Source: Nocardia sp. NBC_00416 | GTDB taxonomy: Bacteria > Actinomycetota > Actinomycetes > Mycobacteriales > Mycobacteriaceae | Direction: 5' to 3' | NCBI RefSeq assembly: GCF_036032445.1 | Contig: NZ_CP107932.1 | Location: 1,056,501 to 1,120,500, forward strand | Length of the DNA: 64,000 nucleotides | In this document: positions 43,909 to 51,762 of the stretch, in pieces | Numbering within the stretch: the stretch's first letter is position 1 | Layout of the letters: every line of letters begins with the position of its first letter | Made by a program: the position numbers and the translations under genes | Notes under the pieces: generated by a model | Seen by the model: only the letters and a program-made list of their open reading frames with translations | Database searches by the model: none | Told to the model about the DNA's origin: nothing

Positions 43909-43944
43909 GGGTGTAACCCTGCGGCGTGTCGCACGGCGAGAGCT

Positions 43945-43978
43945 CCATCGCTGCGGCCGATTTCGGTCGCAGCGATGG
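43945..43978. terminator. Bidirectional 14-bp terminator hairpin
   Basis: CCATCGCTGCGGCC (43945-43958) pairs with GGTCGCAGCGATGG (43965-43978), with one G-T pair, around the loop GATTTC. It separates the MFS gene from the convergent MerR-HEAT gene. Confidence 0.78.
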
Positions 43979-43997
43979 TCTCGTTGACCGGTGCCGA

Positions 43998-45062
43998 TCA
44001 GTCGACCGACTGGTCGGCGCCGGGACCGTCCGACGCCGGCGGTGTGCGATTCGATTCCGGGACCTCAGGACCTCGGGATCCGAGGATCGCGGCCGCGGTC
44101 GCCGCGATCGTCCGGTTGCCGTCACCGACCAGTACGGTCAGGGCTTCCTGGGCCGCATCACCCGGAACCTCAGCGAGCGCCTGGGTGATGCGCGAACGCG
44201 TCGGGGTGTCGACCGTGTCGTCGAGCGCATCCTGTATGGCCCGGACGATGTCGCGGGCCGGGATCGCGACCTCTGCCAGCGATCCCAGCACCTCGGCGGC
44301 CCCGACATCGGACCGCCCCTGGACCACCATCTCGAGGAGTGCGGGCATCGCCTCGCCGACCCGCCGGGAGCCGAGCGCCAGCGCGGCACGGTCTCGTACC
44401 GTCACATCGCAGTCGTCGAGAGCCCGCCTCAGCAGCGCCGTTGCTTCCACGCCCGGAACCGCCGCTATCGCCTCGGTCGCCCGGCGCCGGATATCGACCT
44501 CTGTCGAATCAAGACCGGCGGCCAGCTTCTGCAATCCCGCACCGGCCGCCCTGGCCAGTGACCAGCGCAGCGCACCGGCAACATTCGGATCGTCCTCCGA
44601 CAGCGCCGCCTCGACCAGCGCGCCGACCGGCAGCGCCGCGGTCTCGTTCTGGGACAGCACCGCTTGCTGGCGGCGGGATCCGGAATCCGAGTCGAGCGCG
44701 CGCAACAGCGCCACGATGCTCATGACCTCGCCCCACCGAGCGGGCGCGGCCGCCTCGACGCGCTCGAGTTTCTCCAGCAGTTCCTGCTCGGCGGCGATTC
44801 GCGCGCGGGTGTGCCGGATGAGCTCTCCCACCGATTCCCCCGGCGCGAAGCCGGGCTCGTCGAGTGCCCGCTTGGCCTCGTTCAGCGACAGCCCCAGGGT
44901 CCGGAGGCACTCGACATGAAAGAGGCGGCGAATATCCTCGGCGGAGTATTCGCGGTAGCCGCCGGACGTGCGGACAGACGGCTGCACCAGGCCCAGCGCG
45001 TCGTAGTGGCGCAGCATGCGCGTGCTGACACCGCAACGCCGCGATACCTCGCCGATCAACAT
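43998..45062 (-). CDS. MerR regulator fused to HEAT-type repeats
   Basis: A 354-residue protein. Residues 1-70 are a MerR DNA-binding domain (MLIGEVSRRCGVSTRMLRHY and SGGYREYSAEDIRRLFHVEC) followed by a coiled coil (LIRHTRARIAAEQELLEKLE). Residues ~110-330 are alpha-helical HEAT/armadillo-like repeats, with units such as STEVDIRRRATEAIAAVPG and DCDVTVRDRAALALGSRRVG. The HEAT part replaces the usual small effector domain, so the signal may be a protein partner. It lies 16 bases after a free-standing HEAT protein on the same strand, which is the obvious candidate partner. The tail is low complexity. Confidence 0.88.
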   Translation of the reverse strand: MLIGEVSRRCGVSTRMLRHYDALGLVQPSVRTSGGYREYSAEDIRRLFHVECLRTLGLSLNEAKRALDEPGFAPGESVGELIRHTRARIAAEQELLEKLERVEAAAPARWGEVMSIVALLRALDSDSGSRRQQAVLSQNETAALPVGALVEAALSEDDPNVAGALRWSLARAAGAGLQKLAAGLDSTEVDIRRRATEAIAAVPGVEATALLRRALDDCDVTVRDRAALALGSRRVGEAMPALLEMVVQGRSDVGAAEVLGSLAEVAIPARDIVRAIQDALDDTVDTPTRSRITQALAEVPGDAAQEALTVLVGDGNRTIAATAAAILGSRGPEVPESNRTPPASDGPGADQSVD

Positions 45063-45078
45063 CGCATCGCTTTCCCTT

Positions 45079-45735
45079 CTATCCGTCCGAACCGGTCACG
45101 GCGACGCGCGTGGCCATCTCGAGTGAGAGGGTGAAGCCACTGTCGGGGTCACGGCAGAGCTGATCGGTGGCCTCCGCATGAGCACGAACACCCGGATCGG
45201 GACTCGCCATGGCGGCCTCCAGCACCGGGGCCGCGGCCGCGCCGAGTGTCGCCAGCGCACGGCTCAGCCCGAGTTGCATGTGACGGTCACCCCGCCCGAG
45301 CGCGGTCGCCAGGTCGACGGCGAGCTCCCGCTCCGCTCCGGGCACGACGAGCACCGCGGCGGCCCGCCACGCGCTGAGCGCGACCTCGTCCTCTGGGTCG
45401 TGCAGCAGCGTCGACACCGCGGGCCAGGCACTCGGGTCGCCGATCTTGGACAGGGTGTGCAGCGCCTGACTGCGTGCCTGCGTTGTGTCGGACCCGAGCT
45501 CCGCGAGCAGCATCGGTACCGTGATGTCGGCCGGTAACCGGCACAACGCCCAGGTGAGCATGTCCCGGACGAAGAAGTCCGGTTCCACCGCGCACCGGGC
45601 GACGAGGATGTCCGCCAGTCGCGGATCGCCCAGCGTGCCGGCCGAGAGCGCCGCCCGCAGTCGAATCGACGAATCGGCTCCGGACAGGGCATCGACGAGG
45701 CGAGCGTCCGGCTCGCCGTGGTTGGTTGTGTTCAC
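45079..45735 (-). CDS. HEAT-repeat protein, partner of the MerR-HEAT regulator
   Basis: A 218-residue alpha-solenoid: repeats at SSIRLRAALSAGTLGDPRLA, then AVEPDFFVRDMLTWALCRLP, TTQARSQALHTLSKIGDPSA and DEVALSAWRAAAVLVVPGAE. GTG 45735 is chosen because AAGGAGG lies eight bases upstream; the earlier GTG at 45744 overlaps that ribosome site. There is no signal or membrane segment. It is first in an operon with the MerR-HEAT gene, behind a MerR-type promoter. The two related solenoids suggest an inhibitor/activator or scaffold pair. The function is unknown. Confidence 0.82.
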   Translation of the reverse strand: MNTTNHGEPDARLVDALSGADSSIRLRAALSAGTLGDPRLADILVARCAVEPDFFVRDMLTWALCRLPADITVPMLLAELGSDTTQARSQALHTLSKIGDPSAWPAVSTLLHDPEDEVALSAWRAAAVLVVPGAERELAVDLATALGRGDRHMQLGLSRALATLGAAAAPVLEAAMASPDPGVRAHAEATDQLCRDPDSGFTLSLEMATRVAVTGSDG

Positions 45736-45758
45736 GACAACCACCTCCTTCGCCGACC

Positions 45759-45789
45759 ATTCGAGTCCTTGTCACAGTGTCAGGGTCAA
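45759..45789 (-). promoter_or_regulatory. MerR-type promoter of the HEAT operon
   Basis: Minus strand: TTGACC (45789-45784), a 19-base spacer, then TCGAAT (45764-45759). The spacer holds the near-palindrome TGACACTGTGACA. The -10 is ~15 bases before the AAGGAGG of the HEAT gene. This layout predicts activation and autoregulation by the MerR-HEAT protein. Confidence 0.72.
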
Positions 45790-45859
45790 GCCGAATCCGA
45801 TCGCGTCGGGTCGCGGAACAGCGTGCCTGTGGTCGGGAACGGCGCGATCGCGGCCGATT

Positions 45860-46669
45860 TCAGTGTGCCGGTGCGACCGCATACAGCGGAAACGTGCCGT
45901 GGAAGCCCTTCAGTTCGGTTCGGCGTGCGGCGGTGACGCTGATATCCGAGGCGCCGGCCACGGCCGCGCGTACTTCCTCGCTGACCAGAATTTCCCCACC
46001 GTGCGCCTGACCGGCCACCCGGGCGGCCATGGCTACGTTCCGTCCGAAGAGATCGTCACCGCGGCGGACCGACCTGCCCATATGCACTCCGATCCGCACC
46101 CGGACGCGCACGCCGCCCGAGGGTTTGGCGATGGCGCCGATGGCGCCCTGCACCTCCAGGCCGCAGCGCACCGCCTGCTCGGCGTCGCCGAAAGCGATCA
46201 TGAAGCCGTCGCCCTGGCTCTTCACGATGTGCCCCCCGTATTCGGTGACGAGTTTGCGGATCAGCCGGTCATGGCGGCCGAGCAGGGCGACCCAGGCTCG
46301 ATCACCCAGCCGTTCGTTGAGCGCGGTGGACCCTTCGATATCGGAGAAGGCGATGACGACATCTCCCTCGGCGGTCAACCGGGCCAGGTCGGGCCGCTCG
46401 ACCTGGGCCCAACCGGCCAGATCTTCGATCGAGTCGAGTACCGCCGCGCGCAACCCCTTCTCGCGGACGAGGCTCGCCATCTGCCACGCGGTTTTCATCG
46501 CGTCCCGGCCGCCGTCCATCAGCAGTCGACGGGTATCGGGCCTGCGCTGCAGCTCGGTCAGTTCGCGGCGGCTCTGCACGAGCAACCGCCACAGCACGAT
46601 GAGGCCGACGGCCTCCGATACGGCGATCACCGCAAGGACGTACCCGATTATCGTTGGAAACCCTGTCAC
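45860..46669 (-). CDS. Membrane-anchored class III adenylate/guanylate cyclase
   Basis: A 269-residue protein with one N-terminal membrane helix ([20 protein letters not shown], residues 7-26), a helical linker and a class III cyclase domain. Both metal Asp are present (Asp110 in AFSDIEGST, Asp154 in GDGF), as are the adenine-specifying Lys150 (IVKSQGDG) and Asp206 (DDLFG), and the transition-state Asn211 and Arg217 ([10 protein letters not shown]). All catalytic positions are therefore intact and ATP is the likely substrate, giving cAMP. GTG 46669 starts nine bases after the MerR gene stop, so the two are one operon. Confidence 0.9.
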   Translation of the reverse strand: MTGFPTIIGYVLAVIAVSEAVGLIVLWRLLVQSRRELTELQRRPDTRRLLMDGGRDAMKTAWQMASLVREKGLRAAVLDSIEDLAGWAQVERPDLARLTAEGDVVIAFSDIEGSTALNERLGDRAWVALLGRHDRLIRKLVTEYGGHIVKSQGDGFMIAFGDAEQAVRCGLEVQGAIGAIAKPSGGVRVRVRIGVHMGRSVRRGDDLFGRNVAMAARVAGQAHGGEILVSEEVRAAVAGASDISVTAARRTELKGFHGTFPLYAVAPAH

Positions 46670-46678
46670 CGCTTCGTC

Positions 46679-47458
46679 CTACGTCGGCGCGGCGGTGTCG
46701 CCGCGGTGAGCCGGGTCGCCGCCGGCGGCCTGGCTCAGCTGTTGGGAGATTTCGGGCAGGTCGGCGTGAATCCGGCGGTCCATGGCTCGTGCGAGCAGTT
46801 CGTCGGCGACCTGACGCACGGCCGGACGCAGCTCGGTGATCGTGCCGGCGAGCTCGTGTAGTCGCTGGGGGGAGGGGTCCTCCAGGACCTGGCCGAGCAG
46901 GTGGATCCGGAACTCTTGGACGAACGCGAAGGCCATCCGGTCGAAGGCCGCTTCCAATTCCCAGCTCAGCGCGAGTATCGAGCGCAACGGGATGCCGGTG
47001 GCGACCAGCGCCGTGGCTGCTTCGAGCAGTCGTGCGCTGGAGTAGACGAAGCGGTCCTCCTCGATGCGCAGATAGCCCAGCGCGACGGCTTCGGTGATGG
47101 CCTGTGGGGTCGCTTGTTCGCCGAAGCGGGTCAGCATCTGCTCGAAGTCGATGGTTACTTCGCCGTCGCCCCACGCTTGTGCGGCCGCCGATTCGAATCC
47201 CAGTAGTTCCGAGACTCCGCCGCCGTGCTCGGCGCTCGTCAGCAGGTCGGCGATGCCTTCGAGACTGTGGCCGCGGGCGAGCAGGTCGGCGATGAGTCGC
47301 AGCCGCTCGAGGTGGGTGTGGTTGTAGAAGGCGTGGCGACCCTGACGGCGCGGCGCGTCGAGGAGACCCCGCTCCTGGTAGTAGCGCACCGTCCGTACCG
47401 CGATGCCGGCGGCTTCGGCCAGTTCCGCAACCCGGTACTCCGGTGTGCGTTGCGTCAT
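46679..47458 (-). CDS. MerR-family regulator co-operonic with the cyclase
   Basis: A 259-residue MerR protein. The HTH is YRVAELAEAAGIAVRTVRYY with the wing RRQGRHAFYNHTHLERLRLI. The long C-terminal domain (residues ~85-250) is helical with FVYSSARLLEAATALVATGI and ELEAAFDRMAFAFVQEFRIH, as in actinobacterial MerR proteins of unknown ligand. ATG 47458 is chosen because GGAAGG lies six bases upstream; ATG 47464 abuts it. It probably controls its own operon and hence cyclase level. The ligand is unknown. Confidence 0.88.
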   Translation of the reverse strand: MTQRTPEYRVAELAEAAGIAVRTVRYYQERGLLDAPRRQGRHAFYNHTHLERLRLIADLLARGHSLEGIADLLTSAEHGGGVSELLGFESAAAQAWGDGEVTIDFEQMLTRFGEQATPQAITEAVALGYLRIEEDRFVYSSARLLEAATALVATGIPLRSILALSWELEAAFDRMAFAFVQEFRIHLLGQVLEDPSPQRLHELAGTITELRPAVRQVADELLARAMDRRIHADLPEISQQLSQAAGGDPAHRGDTAAPT

Positions 47459-47696
47459 CGTCATCCTTCCGCTCACCGTCCGCGAGACGAATCTCGGCAA
47501 TCTTAACCGCACTGTCTCAGTAGATGCTGGTTCAGAGGTGCCGAAACTGCGGGTCCGCTCGGGATGACCCGGGCCGCAAGCGGGCCATTGTGGTGCAACT
47601 CACCGTCGGTTACAGTTTTTACTGATATGGACGGTTGGCGGCGGACCGATTCGGCGCAGGGGATCCGTGCATGCGGTGGTGAGGAGGTCGAGGTCG

Positions 47697-49046
47697 GTGC
47701 TGACGAGCAGCCCTCATGTCGTTCGGGAACTGAAGATCGCCGGGATGCCGGCAGCCGAGCACCTGCCGCATACCCCTCGACTATCCCAGCAGTTACTGGA
47801 CCATCTGGCCGGCGCGGACGACGGCGCCGAGCCGAGAACGATGATGCCGTGCGGTGTGGTGCGGCGTGAGGCCGCCGAGGTGGTGACCGGATGTCTGCAT
47901 TTGGTGGCAGCGGCGCTACAGGGCCGCGCGGTGGGTGAGGTACCCGAGCCTCTGCACAGCAAGATCGCGGACTGGGCGGCGGAGGGCGTGGCCCTGGAAG
48001 CCGTTCAACACGCCACCCATCTCGGGTTCCGGTTCGTACTGGACCTACTCGCCCGGCGTGCCCACGGCGCCGACAGTCAAGTGATGGTCGTGGCAGGCCA
48101 GCGTCTGGCGGAGGTCCTGAATCACGTCATCACCACCTTTACCGGAGCCTACCTGCGTGAACTCCGCGCCCACACTGCCACGCGGCATGCGGCCGCCGAG
48201 GCGCTGGCCGCTGCGCTGATCTCGGGGACGAGTACGGCGGAGATGGCGCGTGAGAGCGGTTTCCGGGACGCGGATGCCTATGCGGTGCTGGCCCTCGCCC
48301 TCACCGGACCGGCGGCCGACGCCGGGCCCGACCACATGGACGCTCGCCGGCGGTTGCGCCGGCTGCGCACCGAACTCACCCGCGGCGGCGATGTGCCGTT
48401 GGCACGGCTCAGCGAGGTGGGCGGCACCGTCCTGGTTCCGCAGCATCCACGCGATGACTCGACCGCCCCGCGACTGTTCGAGCGGCTGCAGGTCGCGGCG
48501 CGCGGCTCGCTGCTGGCCACCGTGATCCGGGCTCGCCCCGACGAGGTGCCCGACGCGACCCGGCGCGCGCACGAACTGCTCGACCTCGCCCAGCGTCTGC
48601 ACCGGCCCGGCCGGTTGTATCGGATGGCCGACTTGGCCGTGGAGTACCAGATCACGCGTCCCGGGCCGGCGCGGCAGCGTCTGGCGCGAGCCCTCGATCC
48701 GCTGCTGTCCCAGCCCGAGCTGCTGCACACGCTTGCCACCCACCTGGCCAATGACCGCAACCGCCAACTCACCGCCCGCGCCCTGTACATCCATGCCAAC
48801 ACCCTCGACTATCGCTTGCGCCGCATCGCCCACCACACCGGTCTGGATCCCGCGCACGCCGACGATCTGTGGCACCTACAAGCCGCTCTCATCGCCAACA
48901 CCTACGAAACCGACCCCGCTGATCCCCCGGACCCGCCGCTCGCGAATCATGAAAGCTCCAGGTATGCCGGGTTATTCGAAGCCGAGGCGGCCACGGTCCT
49001 GCCTGCGCCCGGGTTGCTCGGCGAGCCCGGCACGGTGGTGAGCTGA
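47697..49046 (+). CDS. PucR-type regulator with C-terminal HTH
   Basis: A 449-residue protein. The N-terminal part is helical (RLSQQLLDHLAGADDGA and ALEAVQHATHLGFRFVLDLL), a mixed domain lies in the middle, and the C-terminal HTH_30 is TARALYIHANTLDYRLRRIA. GTG 47697 has GAGGAGG nine bases upstream; ATG 47667 is an alternative. It is divergent from the MerR/cyclase operon across about 240 bases. Residues after ~420 form a low-complexity tail rich in Pro, Glu and Ala. The regulated genes are unknown; a role near the decayed transporter downstream is possible. Confidence 0.83.
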   Translation: MLTSSPHVVRELKIAGMPAAEHLPHTPRLSQQLLDHLAGADDGAEPRTMMPCGVVRREAAEVVTGCLHLVAAALQGRAVGEVPEPLHSKIADWAAEGVALEAVQHATHLGFRFVLDLLARRAHGADSQVMVVAGQRLAEVLNHVITTFTGAYLRELRAHTATRHAAAEALAAALISGTSTAEMARESGFRDADAYAVLALALTGPAADAGPDHMDARRRLRRLRTELTRGGDVPLARLSEVGGTVLVPQHPRDDSTAPRLFERLQVAARGSLLATVIRARPDEVPDATRRAHELLDLAQRLHRPGRLYRMADLAVEYQITRPGPARQRLARALDPLLSQPELLHTLATHLANDRNRQLTARALYIHANTLDYRLRRIAHHTGLDPAHADDLWHLQAALIANTYETDPADPPDPPLANHESSRYAGLFEAEAATVLPAPGLLGEPGTVVS

Positions 49047-49052
49047 TGCGGG

Positions 49053-49701
49053 CTAATTGCTGAGCATTGCGGCGGTATCGCGGTCGGCGCGCGAGAGCGC
49101 GGCGAGCACGAGCAGGCACAAGACGGCAACGGTTCCGCCGAACCAGGTCATGGCCGTGGTGAGGTCGAGGGCGGTGGCGAGGATGCCGACTCCGAGCACG
49201 GGCAGTCCGACGCCGGTGTAGACGATGACGTAGAAGCTGGAGAGCACCTCGGCGTGCCTGGAAGCGGGGGCGTTGTTGTTCACCGTGGTGAGGCCGCCGA
49301 GGACGCCACCGTGTCACCTGTTGTGTCGAGGGCATCCGCGTGACCGTGACGGCCGCGGGCACGAGGAGCACGATCTCGACGACGAACGGCACCACGTAAG
49401 GAGCCGGCGCGTACTCGGCGATCAGTCCGGCCAGGACCGGCCCCAGGCCCAGACCGCCGACCGACGCCACCGTTGTGACCAACGCGGCCTTGCGGCGGTT
49501 GCCGGTGGGTTCGAGCTCGCTGAGTGCAGCTGTCAATGCCCCGGATGCCGCGCCCACGGAGAGCAGCGCATACGCCGTCGTCCAGAACCGCCGGCGGCTC
49601 GCTCCAGCGGCCCGCGGGGTGCGGACATACGACGCTGCCGAGCCGGGAGGCGCGGCCACATCATGAGCGCCGCTGTCGTCTGTCCTGCCGCCTTGTCTCA
49701 T
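49053..49701 (-). pseudogene. Decayed MFS transporter
   Basis: From ATG 49701 the frame soon enters recognisable transporter sequence: WTTAYALLSVGAASGALTAA, then KAALVTTVASVGGLGLGPVL and YVVPFVVEIVLLVPAAVTVT, equivalent to middle helices 4-6. The first three helices are missing. Around 49280-49320 the frame changes and the sequence resumes with SRHAEVLSSFYVIVYTGVGL and TAMTWFGGTVAVLCLLVLAA, equivalent to the last two helices, ending at 49053. The middle helices 7-10 are gone as well. At least two deletions and a frame change make it non-functional. An ArsR-type gene with intact operators is divergent from it. Confidence 0.8.
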
Positions 49702-49713
49702 GTTCACAGTTTC

Positions 49714-49751
49714 CGAACATAACAGATGTTCGCGTATGTCGAACATGTTCG
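49714..49751. promoter_or_regulatory. ArsR-type operators in the divergent promoter
   Basis: CGAACAT-AACAG-ATGTTCG (49714-49732) is a perfect 7+5+7 inverted repeat, and CGAACATGTTCG (49740-49751) is a 12-base palindrome with the same half-sites. Both lie just ahead of the ArsR-type start and of the decayed transporter start. Confidence 0.78.
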
Positions 49752-49765
49752 GTATGGTGGCGGGC

Positions 49766-50113
49766 ATGGCGAGTAGGACCGCAACCGCACTCGTGCACCC
49801 AGCCGCGGGCGAACTGGAGTTCACGACCGTGATGGCGGCGCTGAGCGACCCGGTCCGATTGGCGATCATTGCGCGGCTCGCCGAGGTCGAACCCGAGGGC
49901 GAATTGGCCTGCGCGACATTCGCGCTGCCCGTCAGCAAGTCCACCCAAAGTGGGCACTTCAAGACGCTGCGTGCGGCAGGGGTGATCCACCAGCGAGACG
50001 AAGGAACCAGGCGATTGAATCGACTTCGGCGCACTGACCTCGACACTCGCTTCCCCGGGCTCCTCGACCTCGTCATCCCGCAAGGACGCGACATCATCGC
50101 CCGTTGGGCGTAG
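49766..50113 (+). CDS. ArsR-family winged-helix regulator
   Basis: A 115-residue winged-helix protein: VMAALSDPVRLAIIARLAEV, then the recognition helix KSTQSGHFKTLRAAGVIHQR and the wing EGTRRLNRLRRTDLDTRFPG. No paired Cys metal site is seen (a single Cys), so it is likely a ligand- or redox-type rather than classical arsenic sensor. ATG 49766 is chosen because it lies downstream of both palindromic operators; upstream in-frame ATGs would place the operators inside the gene. It would have repressed itself and the now-broken transporter. Confidence 0.85.
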   Translation: MASRTATALVHPAAGELEFTTVMAALSDPVRLAIIARLAEVEPEGELACATFALPVSKSTQSGHFKTLRAAGVIHQRDEGTRRLNRLRRTDLDTRFPGLLDLVIPQGRDIIARWA

Positions 50114-50264
50114 CCGAGACAGGATCGAAAGGATCGTCGCCGATGACGCAAGAAGCGGGCTCCGGCGACTGACCGGCTACGCTTGCCGGCAATATCCAGG
50201 TGCGCCCGGGAATCCCGTCACCGTGTTGTCCGTGGTCCGGCCTCGTACCGGGGGCCGGGAGTCG

Positions 50265-51206
50265 TTATCCGGACTGATGGGCCGGGTCGTCGCCTGCTTG
50301 CGATGCGCTGTCGGCGGGACGGTTCGCCACCGCCTCGGGAGTGCTCGCCGGGCGCGCCCGCTGCGCGTCCACCACCGCGCCCAGCAGAACCGCGAAATTG
50401 GTGACCCACAACCAGATGAGGAATACGACGGCCGCCGCCAGCGAACCGTAGACCTTGTTGAAGGAGTCGAAATGCGAGGCGTAGAACGACAGTCCCGCCG
50501 AGCCTGCGAGCCATACCACCAGCGCTAATGTGCTTCCGCCGGTCGGCCATCGGAAGCGTTGCCCGGGCACGTTCGGCGCCACCCAGTAGAGCAGGGACAG
50601 CGCGAAACTCACCACGAGCGCCAGCGCCACCCATTTGAGGACGCCCCACGCGCCGTGGACGAACGGCACACCCGACAGCAGCCCACCGAAACGGCCGGCC
50701 ACGCCGTCGGTCACGACGAAGCCGAGGCCGGTGAACACGATCATCAGCACCAGCACGATGCTGAACGACAGTTGCAGCAGGATCGTCCGGCGCCGGGATC
50801 TGCTCTCCGCGACGGCGTAGAGCGCGTCGGCGGCCCTGATGAACGCGCCTATATAGCCCGACGCGGTCCACAGTCCGGACAACAGCCCCGCGATCGCGAT
50901 CGGCGCCGACCAGGCGCCGACCTGCTGGAGGTGCCGGACCGAATCGGCGAGCAGGGTCCCGCTGCCCTCCGGGCCCACATGCCCGGCCGCGCCCGCCAGC
51001 GTCCCGGCCGGCACCGGCCCCACCAGGCTGAGCGCGGCGACGGCGAGCAACAACGCCGGAAACAGGGACAGCATGCTGTAGTACGTCAGAGCCGCCGCCC
51101 AATCGGACAGCTGGTCCGACCATGCGGCCCGCAGCGTACGCACCAGAATCCGGGTCTCGACGCGGCGCAGCAGTCGATAGCTCAGCCTGCGATACCGTCG
51201 TCTCAT
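50265..51206 (-). CDS. YihY/BrkB-family integral membrane protein
   Basis: A 313-residue protein with about six membrane helices. It begins MRRRYRRLSYRLLRRVETRI and carries WAAALTYYSMLSLFPALLLA, the YihY hallmark, then ALVVSFALSLLYWVAPN and GSLAAAVVFLIWLWVTNFAV, followed by LLGAVVDAQRAR. ATG 51206 is preferred; TTG 51233 is upstream in frame. The family was once mislabelled ribonuclease BN; its true role, perhaps transport of lipids or ions, is not settled. The C-terminal ~25 residues are a soluble tail. Confidence 0.92.
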   Translation of the reverse strand: MRRRYRRLSYRLLRRVETRILVRTLRAAWSDQLSDWAAALTYYSMLSLFPALLLAVAALSLVGPVPAGTLAGAAGHVGPEGSGTLLADSVRHLQQVGAWSAPIAIAGLLSGLWTASGYIGAFIRAADALYAVAESRSRRRTILLQLSFSIVLVLMIVFTGLGFVVTDGVAGRFGGLLSGVPFVHGAWGVLKWVALALVVSFALSLLYWVAPNVPGQRFRWPTGGSTLALVVWLAGSAGLSFYASHFDSFNKVYGSLAAAVVFLIWLWVTNFAVLLGAVVDAQRARPASTPEAVANRPADSASQAGDDPAHQSG

Positions 51207-51317
51207 CCCCGGCAACACCTCCGGTTCTGTCAACTACCCGCGCCGAGCGCGGCGCAAACCCGGCCCGCCCTGGCTGTACGGCGACGCGGGCCGAAGGCGG
51301 CGGACTATTCTTCTCTC

Positions 51318-51737
51318 ATGGAGACCGGCACCTGGATGGCCATCGGGTTCACGGTCCTGGGGGCCGTGCTGTGCGCGACCGGCATCGAGCAGCTGTGGCA
51401 GGTGCGGGACCGTCGCCGGCATTGGAAGCGCTACCAGGGCGAGGTTTTCGATTATGTCTGGGAGTCCGGTTCGACGAACTCATCGATCCAGCATTGGATT
51501 CTGCGGTGGGTCGACGAGCAGGGCGTGCCACGGACCGCGAAGAACCCGACCGGAAGTTCGGGCGGAACATTGCGTAGCTTTCCGTTCCCGGTCGAGATTC
51601 TGGTCGATCCCGAAGACCCGCAGCGGGCCCAGGTGGCCCGTGGCGGCAACTCCGGGGTAGCCGCGGGTATCGCCGCCTTGGCGGTGGGTCCCGTCTTCAT
51701 CGGTGTGGGCGTACTGCTCGGCGTCGCCGGATCCTGA
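51318..51737 (+). CDS. Small two-helix membrane protein (DUF3592-like)
   Basis: A 139-residue protein. One helix is at the N-terminus (MAIGFTVLGAVLCATGI) and one at the C-terminus (GVAAGIAALAVGPVFIGVGV). Between them is a soluble beta domain with GEVFDYVWESGSTNSSIQHW and FPVEILVDPEDPQRAQV. Two helices around a small beta barrel and the phrase VDPEDPxxA are typical of DUF3592-like proteins of unknown function. It is divergent from the YihY gene and convergent with the ABC-F gene; a short CCGGCG/CGCCGG hairpin (51742-51757) follows it. Confidence 0.72.
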   Translation: METGTWMAIGFTVLGAVLCATGIEQLWQVRDRRRHWKRYQGEVFDYVWESGSTNSSIQHWILRWVDEQGVPRTAKNPTGSSGGTLRSFPFPVEILVDPEDPQRAQVARGGNSGVAAGIAALAVGPVFIGVGVLLGVAGS

Positions 51738-51762
51738 TCGCCCGGCGATACCGCCGGTGCGC

